NCBI RefSeq assembly: GCF_002968015.1
Contig: NZ_PUIP01000006.1
Span: 1-64,000 of the forward strand
Origin: Massilia phosphatilytica
GTDB lineage: Bacteria; Pseudomonadota; Gammaproteobacteria; Burkholderiales; Burkholderiaceae_D
DNA: 64,000 bases
Reading direction: 5' to 3'
Shown: piece after piece, positions 49,805-59,922 of the stretch
Numbering within the stretch: position 1 is the first letter of the stretch
Layout: every line of letters starts with the position of its first letter
Made by a program: the position numbers and the translations under genes
The notes under the pieces: generated by a model
Database searches by the model: none
Seen by the model: the letters and a program-made list of their open reading frames with translations, nothing else
What the model was told of the DNA's origin: nothing

Positions 49805-49933
49805 GAATTCCCCATTCCCGGACCACTGGCTACGATACGGCACATCATAACGGCCGGCACGCCGGAGAAGGCATGCCTTTTTTATCGAAATGGATATGTT
49901 TTGGACATGGCAGCGAGTTTGATCAAGATCGTC

Positions 49934-49945
49934 GGTAACGATAAC
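49934..49945 (+). promoter_or_regulatory. LacI-type operator of the second lyase gene
   Basis: GGTAACGATAAC, followed by AA, is the reverse of TTGTTATCGTTACC. It lies about 95 nt before the lyase start. Confidence 0.7.
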
Positions 49946-50040
49946 AAATCCGCGTGCATACATGCTAGCATCGGCGCGGCAGTACGGAAACACCCCTTCG
50001 ATCGCAGTCCAACACACGCCTGCACGGCATGGAGACGCCA

Positions 50041-52275
50041 ATGAAACGAATGGATCCGCACGACAACAATTCCCCCGCACGCCCCCTGACACCCGCCGAC
50101 GCCCCCGACGCCGTCTCGCGCGCCACGCTGGGGCGCCGCGACTTCCTGATGAGCCTGGGCGCGCTCGCGCTCGCCGGCTGCGGCGCCGGCAGCACCGATG
50201 CGCCGGCGACCCGCCTGCTCGCCACCGGCACGATGAGCGGCACCGGCGCATCGACGGGCCCCTTCGCCCACCCGGGCCTGCTGCATACCCAGGCCGACTT
50301 CGACCGCATGGCCACGAAGTACACGAGCAGCCCGTGGTCGGGCAGCTGGAACCTCCTGATCAATAACTCGCACGCGAGCCTGAACTACACGCCGAATCCG
50401 CAGACCGCCATCTACCGCGGCAACGACGGCGTCCATGCGGAAAACTACTGGATCCTGTACAACGACGTGGCCGCCGCCTACGCGTGTGCGCTGCGCTGGA
50501 AAGTCTCGGGGGACGTGAATTATGCAATCAAGGCCATCCAGATCATCAACGCGTGGTCGTACAAGTTGACGACCATCGGCGGCGACTCGAACTCGCAACT
50601 GGCGGCCGGCATCTACGGCTACGAATTCGCCAACGCGGGCGAGATCATGCGCTCCTACAGCGGCTGGGCCCCGGGCGATCTCGCCGCGTTCCAGAACATG
50701 ATGAAGACCGTGTTCTATCCGATCAACCACGACTTCCTCATCCGCCACAACGGCACGGACGTCACGCACTACTGGGCCAACTGGGACTTGTGCAACATGG
50801 CGTCGATCATGGCCATCGGCGTCCTGTGCGACGACCGGAGCCTGTTCGACGAAGCCGTCAATTATTTCAAGTCCGGTGCAGGCAACGGCGCGGTGGCGCA
50901 GGCCGTGTACTACATCCACCCGGGCTTCCTGGGCCAATGGCAGGAATCGGGACGCGACCAGGGCCACAACACGCTGGGCATCGCACTGATGGGCGCCATG
51001 TGCGAGATGGCCTGGAACCAGGGCGAGGACTTGTACGGCTACGACAATAACCGCTTCCTGATGGGTGCGGAATACGTGGCCAAGGCGAACCTGATCCAGT
51101 CCGGCACGACGTACTACACGGTGCCGTACGTCCCCTACAACAACGCCGACAACGTCAACCAGACCGTGTTCGCGACGGGCAGCCAGGGCAATATCCGGCC
51201 GTGCTGGGCGCTGGTGTACAACCATTACGTGAACCGCAAGGGCATCGCAGCCCCGTACTCGAAGATGTTCGCGCTGCAGGTGCAGCCGGAAGGCGGCGGC
51301 GGGAACTACGGCTCGACGAGCGGCGGCTTCGACCAGCTGGGCTACGGCACCCTCACCTGCACGCGCGACCCGATCGCGGCCGGCGTGCCGCCGAGCGGCC
51401 TGAAGGCCCGCACGCCGGCGGGCGGCGTGGAATTGTCCTGGTGGGGCAGCGCCTACGCGACGAGCTACAAAGTCAAGCGCGCCACGTCGACGAGCGGCCC
51501 CTGGACGACGATCGCGAGCGGCATCACGGACCTGCTGACGTACACCGACAATCCGGGCGCGGGCACGTGGTACTACGTGGTCTCCGCCATGACGCCGGCC
51601 GGCGAGACGGCCGACTCGAACCGCGCCACCGCCAAGGTCGGCAAGATCCTGCACACTTACCTGGCCTGCAACGAAGGCACCGGCACGACATTGTCCGACG
51701 CCAGCGGCCAGGGGCATGGCGGCACGCTGACGGGCAGCGCCGCGTGGGGCACCGGCAAGTCGGGCAGCGCGCCGGCCCTGAACGGCAGCACGGATTACGT
51801 GAGCCTGCCGGCGAACCTCGTCACGGACCTCGCCGACTTCACGGTTGCCTGCTGGGTGTACTGGAACGCGTCGCGCGCGTGGGAGCGGATCTTCGACTTC
51901 GGTGCGGGCACGGGCCGCTACATGTTCCTGACGCCGCGCTCCAGCAGCGGCGCCGTGCGCTTCGCGATCACCGTCGACGGCGGCAAAGGCGAACAGGCCG
52001 TCACGGGCACGGCCGCGCTGCCGACCGCGCAGTGGGTCCACGTGGCCGTTACCCTGTCGGGGCGGCTCGCCACCCTGTACGTGAACGGCACCGCGGTCGG
52101 CACCAACAGTGCGGAATTCCTGCCGCCGTGGCAGCTGGGCGGCACGGCCCAGAACTGGATCGGCCGCTCACAATACTCGGGCGATCCGTATTTCAATGGC
52201 CGCATCGACGACTTCCGCATCTACCGCGGGGCGTTGACGGCGGCCGACATCGCCGCGCTGATCGCCGCCAGCTGA
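50041..52275 (+). CDS. Alginate-lyase-superfamily lipoprotein with Fn3-like and LamG domains
   Basis: The 744-residue protein has a Tat-like signal (LGRRDFLMSLG) with a lipobox (ALAGC, Cys47), so it is a lipoprotein. An AlgL-superfamily alpha/alpha domain covers about 75-440, with NYWILYNDVAAAYACALRW and the RDQGHNTLG motif near 300 (catalytic-type His region). A fibronectin III-like domain follows at about 450-540, then a LamG/concanavalin-like domain at about 550-740. I chose the ATG at 50041 after GGAGA; one at 50029 is also open. It is probably a surface polysaccharide lyase, substrate unproven. Its TGA abuts the convergent RidA stop. Confidence 0.82.
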   Translation: MKRMDPHDNNSPARPLTPADAPDAVSRATLGRRDFLMSLGALALAGCGAGSTDAPATRLLATGTMSGTGASTGPFAHPGLLHTQADFDRMATKYTSSPWSGSWNLLINNSHASLNYTPNPQTAIYRGNDGVHAENYWILYNDVAAAYACALRWKVSGDVNYAIKAIQIINAWSYKLTTIGGDSNSQLAAGIYGYEFANAGEIMRSYSGWAPGDLAAFQNMMKTVFYPINHDFLIRHNGTDVTHYWANWDLCNMASIMAIGVLCDDRSLFDEAVNYFKSGAGNGAVAQAVYYIHPGFLGQWQESGRDQGHNTLGIALMGAMCEMAWNQGEDLYGYDNNRFLMGAEYVAKANLIQSGTTYYTVPYVPYNNADNVNQTVFATGSQGNIRPCWALVYNHYVNRKGIAAPYSKMFALQVQPEGGGGNYGSTSGGFDQLGYGTLTCTRDPIAAGVPPSGLKARTPAGGVELSWWGSAYATSYKVKRATSTSGPWTTIASGITDLLTYTDNPGAGTWYYVVSAMTPAGETADSNRATAKVGKILHTYLACNEGTGTTLSDASGQGHGGTLTGSAAWGTGKSGSAPALNGSTDYVSLPANLVTDLADFTVACWVYWNASRAWERIFDFGAGTGRYMFLTPRSSSGAVRFAITVDGGKGEQAVTGTAALPTAQWVHVAVTLSGRLATLYVNGTAVGTNSAEFLPPWQLGGTAQNWIGRSQYSGDPYFNGRIDDFRIYRGALTAADIAALIAAS

Positions 52276-52677
52276 TCAGTCGCCGTCCGGCACCACGGCC
52301 GTCACTTCGATCTCCACGCGCGCGCGATCCTCGATCAGCGCGCGCACTTCGACGGCCGTCATGGCCGGATAATGGGCGCCGACGATCTCGCGGTACACCG
52401 CGCCCAGGGCGCTGCCGGCGGCCAGGTATTCGCGCCTGTCGACCACGTACCACGTCATGCGCACGATGTGCTCCGGCCGCGCATCCGCCTCGCGCAACAC
52501 AGCCACCACGTTGCGCAGCGCCTGGCCGGCCTGCGCCGTGAAATCGTCACTGTCGAACTGCCCGTCCGCGTTCCAGCCGATCATCCCGCTCACGAACACA
52601 AGGCGGCCGCGCGCCGCGATGCCGTTCGCGTACCCGCGCGGGCGCGGCCACCCGGGTGGCTGCAGTATCTCCATCAT
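52276..52677 (-). CDS. RidA-family enamine/imine deaminase
   Basis: The 133-residue protein has the RidA pattern [21 protein letters not shown], and near the C-terminus the binding region [18 protein letters not shown] with the conserved Arg and Glu. It is the last gene of the anthranilate operon, overlapping the acyl-CoA dehydrogenase by 4 nt. Related genes occur with other aerobic aromatic-CoA pathways and may hydrolyse a reactive imine formed from the amino-dienoyl intermediate. That substrate is inferred. Confidence 0.9.
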   Translation of the reverse strand: MMEILQPPGWPRPRGYANGIAARGRLVFVSGMIGWNADGQFDSDDFTAQAGQALRNVVAVLREADARPEHIVRMTWYVVDRREYLAAGSALGAVYREIVGAHYPAMTAVEVRALIEDRARVEIEVTAVVPDGD

Positions 52678-53831
52678 TGTCCTTCCTTCGCCTCGCGCAG
52701 CAGTTCGCGCGCGATGATCAGTTGCTGCACTTCGGTGGCGCCTTCGTAGATGCGCAGGGCTCGGATCTCGCGGTACAGCCGCTCCGCCGGGTGGCCGCTC
52801 GTGACGCCAAGGCCGCCGAACATCTGCACCGCTGCGTCGATCACCTGCTGCGCCGATTCGGTCGCCGTCATCTTCGCCATCGCCGCTTCCTTCGTCACCT
52901 TACCGCCGCGGTCGCGCTGCCACGCCGCGCGATAAGTCAGCAACGCACTCGCATCGATACTCGTCGCCATCTGCGCGAGCTTTGCCTGCGTCAGCTGGAA
53001 ATCCGCGAGCGTCTGGCCGAACATCTGCCGCTGCGTCGCGTGCGCCAGCGCCTCGTCGAACGCGCGGCGCGCGAATCCGAGAGCGGCCGCCGCGACGGAT
53101 GTGCGGAACACGTCCAAGGTCGCCATCGCGACCTTGAACCCCTGCCCGGCCGCGCCGATGCGCTGCGCGGCCGGCACGCGGCATCCTTCGAACCGCAGCC
53201 GGGCCAGCGGGTGCGGGGCGATCACGGCGATGCGTTCCGCAACTGCGCAGCCCGGGGTGTCCGCGTCGACGATGAACGCGCTGATCCCGCGCGCGCCCGG
53301 CGCCTCGCCCGTGCGCGCGAACACGACGTAGAAATCCGCGATGCCGCCATTCGAAATCCACGTCTTGTCTCCGTCGAGGACATAATCGTCACCGTCGGGA
53401 CGGGCCCCGCAGCCCATCGCGGCGACGTCGGAGCCGGCGCCCGGTTCGGACAGCGCGAACGCCGCGATCGCCTCGCCGCGGGCGACGCGCGGCAGGTAGC
53501 GCTCGCGCTGGGTCTCGGTCCCAAACAGGCTGATCGCGCCCGATCCCAGGCCCTGCATGGCGAAGGCAAAGTCGGCGAGGCCGTTGTGGCGCGCGAGCGT
53601 CTCGCGGATCAGGCAGACGGCGCGCGTGTCGATGGAAGAACCGGCACCGCCGATCGCGTGGCGCAGCCAGCCGCCCTCGCCCAGCAGGCGCACGAGGCGC
53701 CGGCAATCAGCGTCGACGTCGCTGCCGTGCAGGTCGCGCACGTGAGTGCCGGCCCACTCGTCCAGCGCCGCTTCCAGGTCGACGTGGCGTCCGTCGAAGA
53801 ACGGCCATTCCAGATAGCGCTTGTCCGCCAT
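52674..53831 (-). CDS. Acyl-CoA dehydrogenase of the 2-aminobenzoyl-CoA pathway
   Basis: The 385-residue flavoprotein has [20 protein letters not shown] and the C-terminal IYEGATEVQ with the catalytic Glu. It should act on a ring-derived acyl-CoA after the monooxygenase step. I chose the ATG at 53831, which begins 1 nt after the enoyl-CoA hydratase stop. The operon order supports the role. Confidence 0.88.
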   Translation of the reverse strand: MADKRYLEWPFFDGRHVDLEAALDEWAGTHVRDLHGSDVDADCRRLVRLLGEGGWLRHAIGGAGSSIDTRAVCLIRETLARHNGLADFAFAMQGLGSGAISLFGTETQRERYLPRVARGEAIAAFALSEPGAGSDVAAMGCGARPDGDDYVLDGDKTWISNGGIADFYVVFARTGEAPGARGISAFIVDADTPGCAVAERIAVIAPHPLARLRFEGCRVPAAQRIGAAGQGFKVAMATLDVFRTSVAAAALGFARRAFDEALAHATQRQMFGQTLADFQLTQAKLAQMATSIDASALLTYRAAWQRDRGGKVTKEAAMAKMTATESAQQVIDAAVQMFGGLGVTSGHPAERLYREIRALRIYEGATEVQQLIIARELLREAKEGQ

Positions 53832-53832
53832 G

Positions 53833-54651
53833 TCAGTCCCCCTCGAAGCGGGGCGCCGTCTTCGCCACGAAGGCGTGATAGGCACGCTGGAAGTCGTTGG
53901 TCGCCATGCAGATCGCCTGCGCCTGCGCCTCGGCCTCGAGCGCTTCCGCGATCCCCATCGTCCACTCCTGCTGCAGCATTTTCTTCGTCATCCCGTGCGC
54001 GAATGTCGGACCGTCGGCGAGACTTTGCGCCAGCTGCCGCGCCTCGTCCAGCACTTCGTCCGGCGCACACAAGCGGTTATAAAAGCCCCAGCGCTCGCCC
54101 TCTTCCGCCGACATCGAACGGCCCGTGTACAGCAGTTCCGCCGCCCTCCCCTGGCCGATGAGGCGCGGCAGGATGGCGCAGGCGCCCATGTCGCAACCGG
54201 CCAGTCCGACCTTCGTGAAGAGGAACGCCGTGCGCGCCCGCGTGCTGCCGAGCCGCAGGTCCGATGCCATCGCGAGGATCGCGCCGGCACCTGCGCACAC
54301 CCCGTCGACGGCCGCCACGATGGGCTGCGGGCAGCCCAGCATCGCCTTCACGAGATCGCCCGTCATGCGCGTGAACGCGAGCAGGCCGGGCATGTCCAGC
54401 CGCGTGAGCGGCCCGATGATCTCGTGGACGTCGCCGCCGGAGCAGAAATTCCCGCCCGCGCCGGTCAGCACGACGGCCTTCACGTCGTCCGCATGCGCGA
54501 GGGCGCGGAACAGGTCGCGCAGCTCCGCGTACGACTCGAACGTCAGCGGATTCTTGCGCTCGGGGCGGTTCAATGTGATGGTGGCCACGCCGCCGTCCGC
54601 CTCGTACAGGAAATGCTCGGCGATGTAGCTGGCCAGCTTCGTGCGGTGCAT
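53833..54651 (-). CDS. Enoyl-CoA hydratase/isomerase of the 2-aminobenzoyl-CoA pathway
   Basis: The 272-residue crotonase-family enzyme has the oxyanion-hole segments [13 protein letters not shown] and [20 protein letters not shown]. It lies between the MarR gene and the acyl-CoA dehydrogenase gene and would hydrate or rearrange the acyl-CoA intermediates after the monooxygenase step. The exact reaction in this pathway is not shown by sequence. Confidence 0.88.
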   Translation of the reverse strand: MHRTKLASYIAEHFLYEADGGVATITLNRPERKNPLTFESYAELRDLFRALAHADDVKAVVLTGAGGNFCSGGDVHEIIGPLTRLDMPGLLAFTRMTGDLVKAMLGCPQPIVAAVDGVCAGAGAILAMASDLRLGSTRARTAFLFTKVGLAGCDMGACAILPRLIGQGRAAELLYTGRSMSAEEGERWGFYNRLCAPDEVLDEARQLAQSLADGPTFAHGMTKKMLQQEWTMGIAEALEAEAQAQAICMATNDFQRAYHAFVAKTAPRFEGD

Positions 54652-54659
54652 GGTGTCTC

Positions 54660-55112
54660 CTAGTCCTTGTCGTTCAGTTGCCGCTTCATCGTGTCCAGCA
54701 GCGCGATCATGCTGGCCTTGTCGCCCGGGGAGATCTCGCCGAACAGGTCCGCCACCCAGCCTGCGTGCACGGCCGCCATCGCCACGAACACCGTGCGTCC
54801 GTGCGGCGTCAGCTTCAGCATGAACGCGCGCCCGTCCTGCGGATCGGGCACGCGCACGACCAGCTCTTCATGTTCGAGCTGGTCGGCGATCCCGGTGACG
54901 TTGCCGCCGGTGACCATCATCCGCTTCGACAATTCTCCCATCCGCAAGCCCTCCGGATGGCGCTCCAATTGCGCCATCAGGTCGAAGCGCGGCAAGGTGA
55001 TGCCGAACGTGGTCCGCAACCGGCTGCGGATCGTGTTCTCGACGCGCACCGTACAGGACAGCATGCGCAGCCAGAGTTTCAGGTCGAGCGGGGCATCGTC
55101 GGCCGGCGTCAC
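54660..55112 (-). CDS. MarR-family regulator of the anthranilate operon
   Basis: The 150-residue protein has a winged helix-turn-helix ([23 protein letters not shown] in parts, [13 protein letters not shown]) with a wing [10 protein letters not shown]. It begins with a GTG overlapping the SDR stop (ATGTGA), with GGAGG four bases before it. MarR proteins of aromatic-CoA clusters are released from DNA by the CoA thioester. A palindrome before the ligase gene (59892-59909) is its likely site. Confidence 0.9.
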   Translation of the reverse strand: MTPADDAPLDLKLWLRMLSCTVRVENTIRSRLRTTFGITLPRFDLMAQLERHPEGLRMGELSKRMMVTGGNVTGIADQLEHEELVVRVPDPQDGRAFMLKLTPHGRTVFVAMAAVHAGWVADLFGEISPGDKASMIALLDTMKRQLNDKD

Positions 55113-55864
55113 ATCACCTCCCCTCCAGCCACTGCGATGGCTTGGCCGTTCATCGCGGCGGCGCCCGGCATGCACAGCCAGGCGACGGCATGCGCCACTT
55201 CCTCCGGCTGCACGAGCCGGCCCTGCGGATTCGCGGCCGCCAGTTCCGCCCGCGCCTGGTCTTCGGTCCGTCCCGTCTTGCGCATGATGTTGGCGACGGC
55301 GTCCGCCACGAGATCCGTGTCGGTAAATCCCGGACATACGGCATTCACCGTGACGCCGCGGCTCGCCACCTCCAGCGCCAGCGCGCGCGTGAGGCCGACG
55401 AGGCCGTGCTTCGCCGCGCAGTACGCGGCCACGTAGCGGTAGCCCGTGAGCCCGGCCGTCGACGCGACGTTGACGACTCTTCCCCAGCCGGCGTCCAGCA
55501 TGCCCGGCAACGCCGCCTGGATGCAGTGGTAGGCGCCGGTCAGGTTCACGTCCAGCATGCGCTGCCACAGCGCCGCGTCCGTGCGGCCGAACGGTGCCGA
55601 CGCGGCCTGCCCCGCGTTGTTGACGAGGATGTCCACGGCACCCGCGCGCGCGAACGCGGCCGCCACGCTGTCCGCATCCGTCACGTCCACGGTCTGCCAG
55701 GCCGTGCCGCCGCCCAGTTCCGCGGCCGCGGCTTCCAGTGCGTGGGCGTCGCGCGCCATCAGCGTGACTCTTGCCCCGTGCGTGCGCAACGTACGCGCGA
55801 TCGCGAGGCCGATGCCCCGGCTGGCGCCCGTCACGACGGCATGTTGTCCTTGCAGCGTCTCCAT
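55109..55864 (-). CDS. Short-chain dehydrogenase of the anthranilate operon
   Basis: The 251-residue SDR has TGASRGIG near residue 13, NNAG near 84, the serine of VASTAG, and the catalytic YCAAK near 150. It probably oxidises a hydroxyacyl-CoA formed after hydratase action. Its start overlaps the monooxygenase stop by one base, and its stop overlaps the MarR start. Confidence 0.9.
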   Translation of the reverse strand: METLQGQHAVVTGASRGIGLAIARTLRTHGARVTLMARDAHALEAAAAELGGGTAWQTVDVTDADSVAAAFARAGAVDILVNNAGQAASAPFGRTDAALWQRMLDVNLTGAYHCIQAALPGMLDAGWGRVVNVASTAGLTGYRYVAAYCAAKHGLVGLTRALALEVASRGVTVNAVCPGFTDTDLVADAVANIMRKTGRTEDQARAELAAANPQGRLVQPEEVAHAVAWLCMPGAAAMNGQAIAVAGGEVM

Positions 55865-58239
55865 CAGCCCTCCAGCAGCCGCGCGGCGACCTGCTGCGGC
55901 GTCAGGTCCGTATGCGCGGCCGCCAGCTGGCGTTCGCGTTCCAGGTTGCGTTCCAGTTGTGCCTTGCCGGCGAGGTACTGTCTTGGCCAGGCGACAGCCG
56001 TGTAGCCGATCTGCGCCGCTTCCGCCAGCGTCCACGCGGGATTTGCCAGGTGCGGCCGGCCCACCGCGCACAGGTCCGCGCGCCCGGCCGCGATGATGCT
56101 GTTGGCGTGGTCCGCTTCGTAGATCGACCCGACGGCGATCGTCGGGATGCCGGCCTCGTTGCGGATACGGTCCGCGAACGGCGTCTGGTACATGCGCCCG
56201 AACATGGGCTTTTCGTCCTTGCTGACCTGGCCCGACGAACAGTCGATCATGTCCGCGCCCGCGTCCTTGAACAGCCGCGCGATGTGCACGGCGTCCGCGG
56301 GCGTGATGCCGCCGTCGACCCAGTCGTGCGCCGAGATCCGCACGCTCATCGGTTTCCCGAGCGGCCACGCGGCCCGCATCGCGCGGAACACACGCAGCGG
56401 ATAGCGGCAGCGGTTTTCCAGGCTGCCGCCATAGTCGTCCGTGCGGCGGTTCGTCAGCGGCGAGATGAACGACGACAGCAGGTAGCCGTGCGCGCAATGC
56501 AGTTCGAGCCAGTCGAATCCGGCCGCATCGGCGGCCACCGTCGCCCGCACGAAGTCGCGTTCCACGCGCGCGAGATCGTCTTCCGTCGCGGCGCGCGCGA
56601 CCTGCGAGATCCCCGGCAGGTATTGCTGTGCCGAGGCCGAGATCAGCGGCCAGTTGTGGTCCGGAAGCGGCTGGTCGATGCCGTCCCACATCGGGCGCGT
56701 GGAGCCTTTCGCGCCCGCGTGGCCCAGCTGGAGTCCGATACGCGCATCGGTCTGCCCATGTACGAAATCGACGATGCGCCGCCACGCGGCCGTGTGTTCC
56801 GGTGCATACATGCCCGGGCAGGCCGGCGTGATGCGCGCGTCGGCCGACACGCACGTCATCTCCGCCATCACGAGTGCCGCCCCGCCCAGCGCCCGCGCGC
56901 CCAGGTGCACGAGGTGGTAGTCGCCGGGTACGCCGTCGACGGCCGAGTACTGCGCCATCGGCGACACGATGATGCGGTTCTTCAGGAAGACGTCGCGCAC
57001 GCGCAGCGGCGTGAACATCGGCGGCACGCGCGCGTCCTCGCGCATCGGCACGCCCGCCTGCGCGCACGCGCGGCGGGCAAACCAGTCTTCGAAATGCGCG
57101 ACATAGCCGGGGTCGCGCAGGCGCAGGTTCTCGTGCGAGATGCGCTGGCTGCGCGTGAGCATCGAGTACGCGAACTGCTCCGCCTCAAGCGCGCCATAGC
57201 GCTCCACGTTCTCGAACCATTCCATCGAATTGCGCGCGGCCGACTGGATCTTCAGCACCTCCACGGAGCGGCTGGCCTGGTACACGTCCAGCGCCGCGCG
57301 CACGTCGCTGCCGTGGTCCTGCAGGCAGCGCGCCAGTTCAATCGCGTCTTCCAACGCCAGCTTCGTGCCGGAACCGATCGAGAAATGCGCCGTGTGTGCC
57401 GCGTCGCCCATCAGCACCATGGGCACATTAGCGTTCCAGTGTACCCACCGCTCGCAGACGATGCGGGGAAACGCAATCCAGATAGCGGCGCCGCGCAGGT
57501 GGGACGCGTTCGACAGCAGCGGATGCCCGTCGAGGTGCTCGGCGAACAGGCGCTCGCAGAAGGCGATGCACTCTTCCTGCGACATGTCCGCCAGCCCTGC
57601 CCGGCGCCACACGTCTTCCGGGGTCTCGACGATGAACGTCGACGTGTTGCCGTCGAACTGGTAGATGTGCGCCTGGAACCAGCCGTATGCCGTCTCCTTG
57701 AACACGAACGTGAACGCATCGAATTTCTTCTTCGTGCCGAGCCACACGAATCGGCAGCGGCGCGTCTCGACGGACGGCCGGAACGTGGCCGCGTAGTGCG
57801 TCCGGATGCGGCTGTTGATACCGTCGGCCGCCACCACGAGGTCGGCGCCATAGCGTGCCGCGACGGCCTGGTCGTCCTGCACATCGGTCTCGAACACGAG
57901 TTCCACGCCCAGTTCCTCGCAGCGCTGCTGCAGGATGTTCAGCAGGCGCTTGCGGCCGATGCCGCAAAAGCCGTGGCCGCCGGACGTGATGCGCTCGCCC
58001 TTGAAGAAGACGTCGATGTCGTCCCAGTGGTTGAACGCCTGCAGGATGCTGCGCGCCGTCGATTCGTCGGCCGCGACGAGGTTGCCGAGGGTCTGGTCGG
58101 AGAACACGACACCCCAGCCGAACGTGTCGTACGGGCGATTGCGCTCGACGACGACGACGCGGTGCGCCTGGTCCTGCTTCTTCATCAGGAGGGCGAAATA
58201 CAATCCGGCGGGCCCGCCGCCGATGCAGACGATGTTCAT
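55864..58239 (-). CDS. 2-aminobenzoyl-CoA monooxygenase/reductase (fused FAD hydroxylase and OYE-like reductase)
   Basis: The 791-residue fusion has an N-terminal FAD-dependent hydroxylase (1-380, with [14 protein letters not shown] at the dinucleotide fold and [14 protein letters not shown]). A C-terminal old-yellow-enzyme-like domain follows (about 400-760, with [25 protein letters not shown] and [10 protein letters not shown]). In Azoarcus evansii this enzyme hydroxylates and then reduces the ring of 2-aminobenzoyl-CoA. Related bifunctional salicylyl-CoA 5-hydroxylases share the layout, so salicylate cannot be fully excluded. It overlaps the ligase by 4 nt and is the diagnostic gene of the operon. 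Confidence 0.93.
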   Translation of the reverse strand: MNIVCIGGGPAGLYFALLMKKQDQAHRVVVVERNRPYDTFGWGVVFSDQTLGNLVAADESTARSILQAFNHWDDIDVFFKGERITSGGHGFCGIGRKRLLNILQQRCEELGVELVFETDVQDDQAVAARYGADLVVAADGINSRIRTHYAATFRPSVETRRCRFVWLGTKKKFDAFTFVFKETAYGWFQAHIYQFDGNTSTFIVETPEDVWRRAGLADMSQEECIAFCERLFAEHLDGHPLLSNASHLRGAAIWIAFPRIVCERWVHWNANVPMVLMGDAAHTAHFSIGSGTKLALEDAIELARCLQDHGSDVRAALDVYQASRSVEVLKIQSAARNSMEWFENVERYGALEAEQFAYSMLTRSQRISHENLRLRDPGYVAHFEDWFARRACAQAGVPMREDARVPPMFTPLRVRDVFLKNRIIVSPMAQYSAVDGVPGDYHLVHLGARALGGAALVMAEMTCVSADARITPACPGMYAPEHTAAWRRIVDFVHGQTDARIGLQLGHAGAKGSTRPMWDGIDQPLPDHNWPLISASAQQYLPGISQVARAATEDDLARVERDFVRATVAADAAGFDWLELHCAHGYLLSSFISPLTNRRTDDYGGSLENRCRYPLRVFRAMRAAWPLGKPMSVRISAHDWVDGGITPADAVHIARLFKDAGADMIDCSSGQVSKDEKPMFGRMYQTPFADRIRNEAGIPTIAVGSIYEADHANSIIAAGRADLCAVGRPHLANPAWTLAEAAQIGYTAVAWPRQYLAGKAQLERNLERERQLAAAHTDLTPQQVAARLLEG

Positions 58240-59852
58240 GACAGTCGCAGTTTGTAGCGCTGCAGCTTGCCCGTCTCCGTGCGCGGCAGCTTGTCGGTGA
58301 AGCGCACGGCGCGCGGGTATTTGTAGGGGGCGATCTGTGCCTTGACGAAGTCCTGCAGCATGCTGGCAGTTGCCGGCGTCGGGTCGAACCCGGGCTTGAG
58401 CACGACGTGCGCCTCGACGATCTGGCCGCGCTCCTCGTCGGCCCGGCCCACGACGCCACACTCGGCGACGGCCGGATGCCGCAACAGCGCCTCTTCGACC
58501 TCGGCGCCGGCGATGTTGTAGCCGGCCGAGATGATCATGTCGTCCGTGCGCGAGCGATAGTAGAAATAACCGTCGGCGTCCATCTCGTAGGTGTCGCCCG
58601 TCAGGTTCCAGCCGTTCAGCACATAGTCGCGCTGGCGCTCGTCGGCGAGATAGCGGCAGCCCGTCGGGCCCTTGACGGCCAGGCGTCCGATCACGCCGGG
58701 ACCAACCGGTGCACCGTCGTCGTCGAGCAGGCACGCGCGGTAGCCGGGGACGGGCTTGCCGGTCGCGCCCGGCCGGATGTCCGCACCGCTCGCCGAGATG
58801 AAGATGTGCAGCAGTTCCGTGGCGCCGATCCCGTCGATCATGTCGATGCCGGTCGCCGTCTTCCAGGCGTCGCGCGTCGCCAGCGGCAATGCCTCGCCGG
58901 CGGACACGCATTTCTGCAGCGAGCGCAGGTCGTAGCGCGGGACCAGCGGCGTCATCTGGCGGTAGAACGTGGGGGCCGTGAAGCAGATAGTCGCGTGGTA
59001 ACGCTCGATCGCCGCCAGCAGGCCTTCCGGCGTCGGCTTGTCGAGCAGGACGCCGGCCGCGCCCACGCGCATCGGGAACAACAGCAGGCCGCCCAGGCCG
59101 AACGTGAAGGCCAGCGGCGGCGTGCCGATGAAGACATCGTCCGCGTGCGCGCCCAGGGTGTGTTGCGGGAAGCAGTCGCAGATCGCCAGGATGTCCCGGT
59201 GGAAGTGCATCGTGCCCTTCGGGACGCCCGTCGTGCCGGAGGTGAAGGCGATCAGGCAGACGTCGTCGGCGGCCGTGTCGACCGGCGCGAACGGCGTATC
59301 GTGGCGGGCCATGCGCGCCTCGAGGCCGTCCGGATCCTGGAAATACACGACCGGAGGACGCTGTGCCACCTGGTCGAGTTCGTCCGCGAGCGGACGGGCA
59401 CACAGCACGGCGTTCACGCTCGCCTTGTCGAGGATGATGCCCAGTTCGCGCGCCCGCAGCAGCGGCATCGTGGGCACCGCGACGAGGCCGGCCTTGAACA
59501 CGGCCAGGATCGCGGCCGCCATCATCGGACAGTTCGCGCCGCGCAGCAGGACGCGGTTGCCGGGGACGAGGCCCAGGTCCGTGCGCAACACGTGGGCGAT
59601 GCGGTCCACGTGTTGCATCAGGTCGGCGTAAGTCCACGCGGCCGTGCCACCCACGATGGCGGGGCGGTCGCCGTGTCCGGCGGCCACGTGGCGGTCCAGT
59701 AGTTCCGCCACGCAATTCAGCCGCGCGGGGTACTGGAGCGCGGGCAGATCGAACACGAGGTCCGGCCACAGGTCGATGGGCGGGAGGTGATCCCGCGCGA
59801 ACGTGTCGACATGGGCCGAAGGACTTGACTCTGCAGCGGACATGCTCGTCAT
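58236..59852 (-). CDS. 2-aminobenzoate-CoA ligase (benzoate-CoA-ligase family)
   Basis: The 538-residue AMP-forming ligase activates anthranilate to 2-aminobenzoyl-CoA. It has the P-loop [10 protein letters not shown] near 205, GATELLHIF and the C-terminal [13 protein letters not shown] with the catalytic lysine. It is the first gene of the operon and overlaps the monooxygenase gene as ATGA. The ATG at 59852 and one 9 nt later are both possible. A MarR-type palindrome and promoter elements lie just upstream, inside the end of cusA. Confidence 0.88.
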   Translation of the reverse strand: MTSMSAAESSPSAHVDTFARDHLPPIDLWPDLVFDLPALQYPARLNCVAELLDRHVAAGHGDRPAIVGGTAAWTYADLMQHVDRIAHVLRTDLGLVPGNRVLLRGANCPMMAAAILAVFKAGLVAVPTMPLLRARELGIILDKASVNAVLCARPLADELDQVAQRPPVVYFQDPDGLEARMARHDTPFAPVDTAADDVCLIAFTSGTTGVPKGTMHFHRDILAICDCFPQHTLGAHADDVFIGTPPLAFTFGLGGLLLFPMRVGAAGVLLDKPTPEGLLAAIERYHATICFTAPTFYRQMTPLVPRYDLRSLQKCVSAGEALPLATRDAWKTATGIDMIDGIGATELLHIFISASGADIRPGATGKPVPGYRACLLDDDGAPVGPGVIGRLAVKGPTGCRYLADERQRDYVLNGWNLTGDTYEMDADGYFYYRSRTDDMIISAGYNIAGAEVEEALLRHPAVAECGVVGRADEERGQIVEAHVVLKPGFDPTPATASMLQDFVKAQIAPYKYPRAVRFTDKLPRTETGKLQRYKLRLS

Positions 59853-59891
59853 GAAGCGCCCCCGGAGAAAAGATCGGTTGGTACCGGGAGA

Positions 59892-59922
59892 TACTTTAAG
59901 CCTAAAGTAATTCGGGACGCAA
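59892..59922 (-). promoter_or_regulatory. Probable MarR operator and promoter of the anthranilate operon
   Basis: TACTTTA (59892-59898) and TAAAGTA (59903-59909) form a perfect 7-bp inverted repeat with a 4-nt spacer. On the minus strand TTGCGT (59917-59922) and TAAAGT (59893-59898) give a -35/-10 pair with 18 nt between, so the palindrome covers the -10. The cusA stop codon (59902-59904) lies in the middle of it. Confidence 0.65.

Larger units (their letters stand above)
49692..50040. other. Divergent regulatory region between GH28 and the second lyase gene
   Basis: This 349-nt gap holds the GH28 promoter, two LacI-type operators, one for each direction, and a leader for the lyase lipoprotein. 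No gene is seen. Confidence 0.75.

Noticed and set aside
55864-59769. A single protein joining the ligase region to the monooxygenase
   Set aside because: The ligase is in another frame with its own start and stop. The monooxygenase begins at 58239, overlapping the ligase stop.
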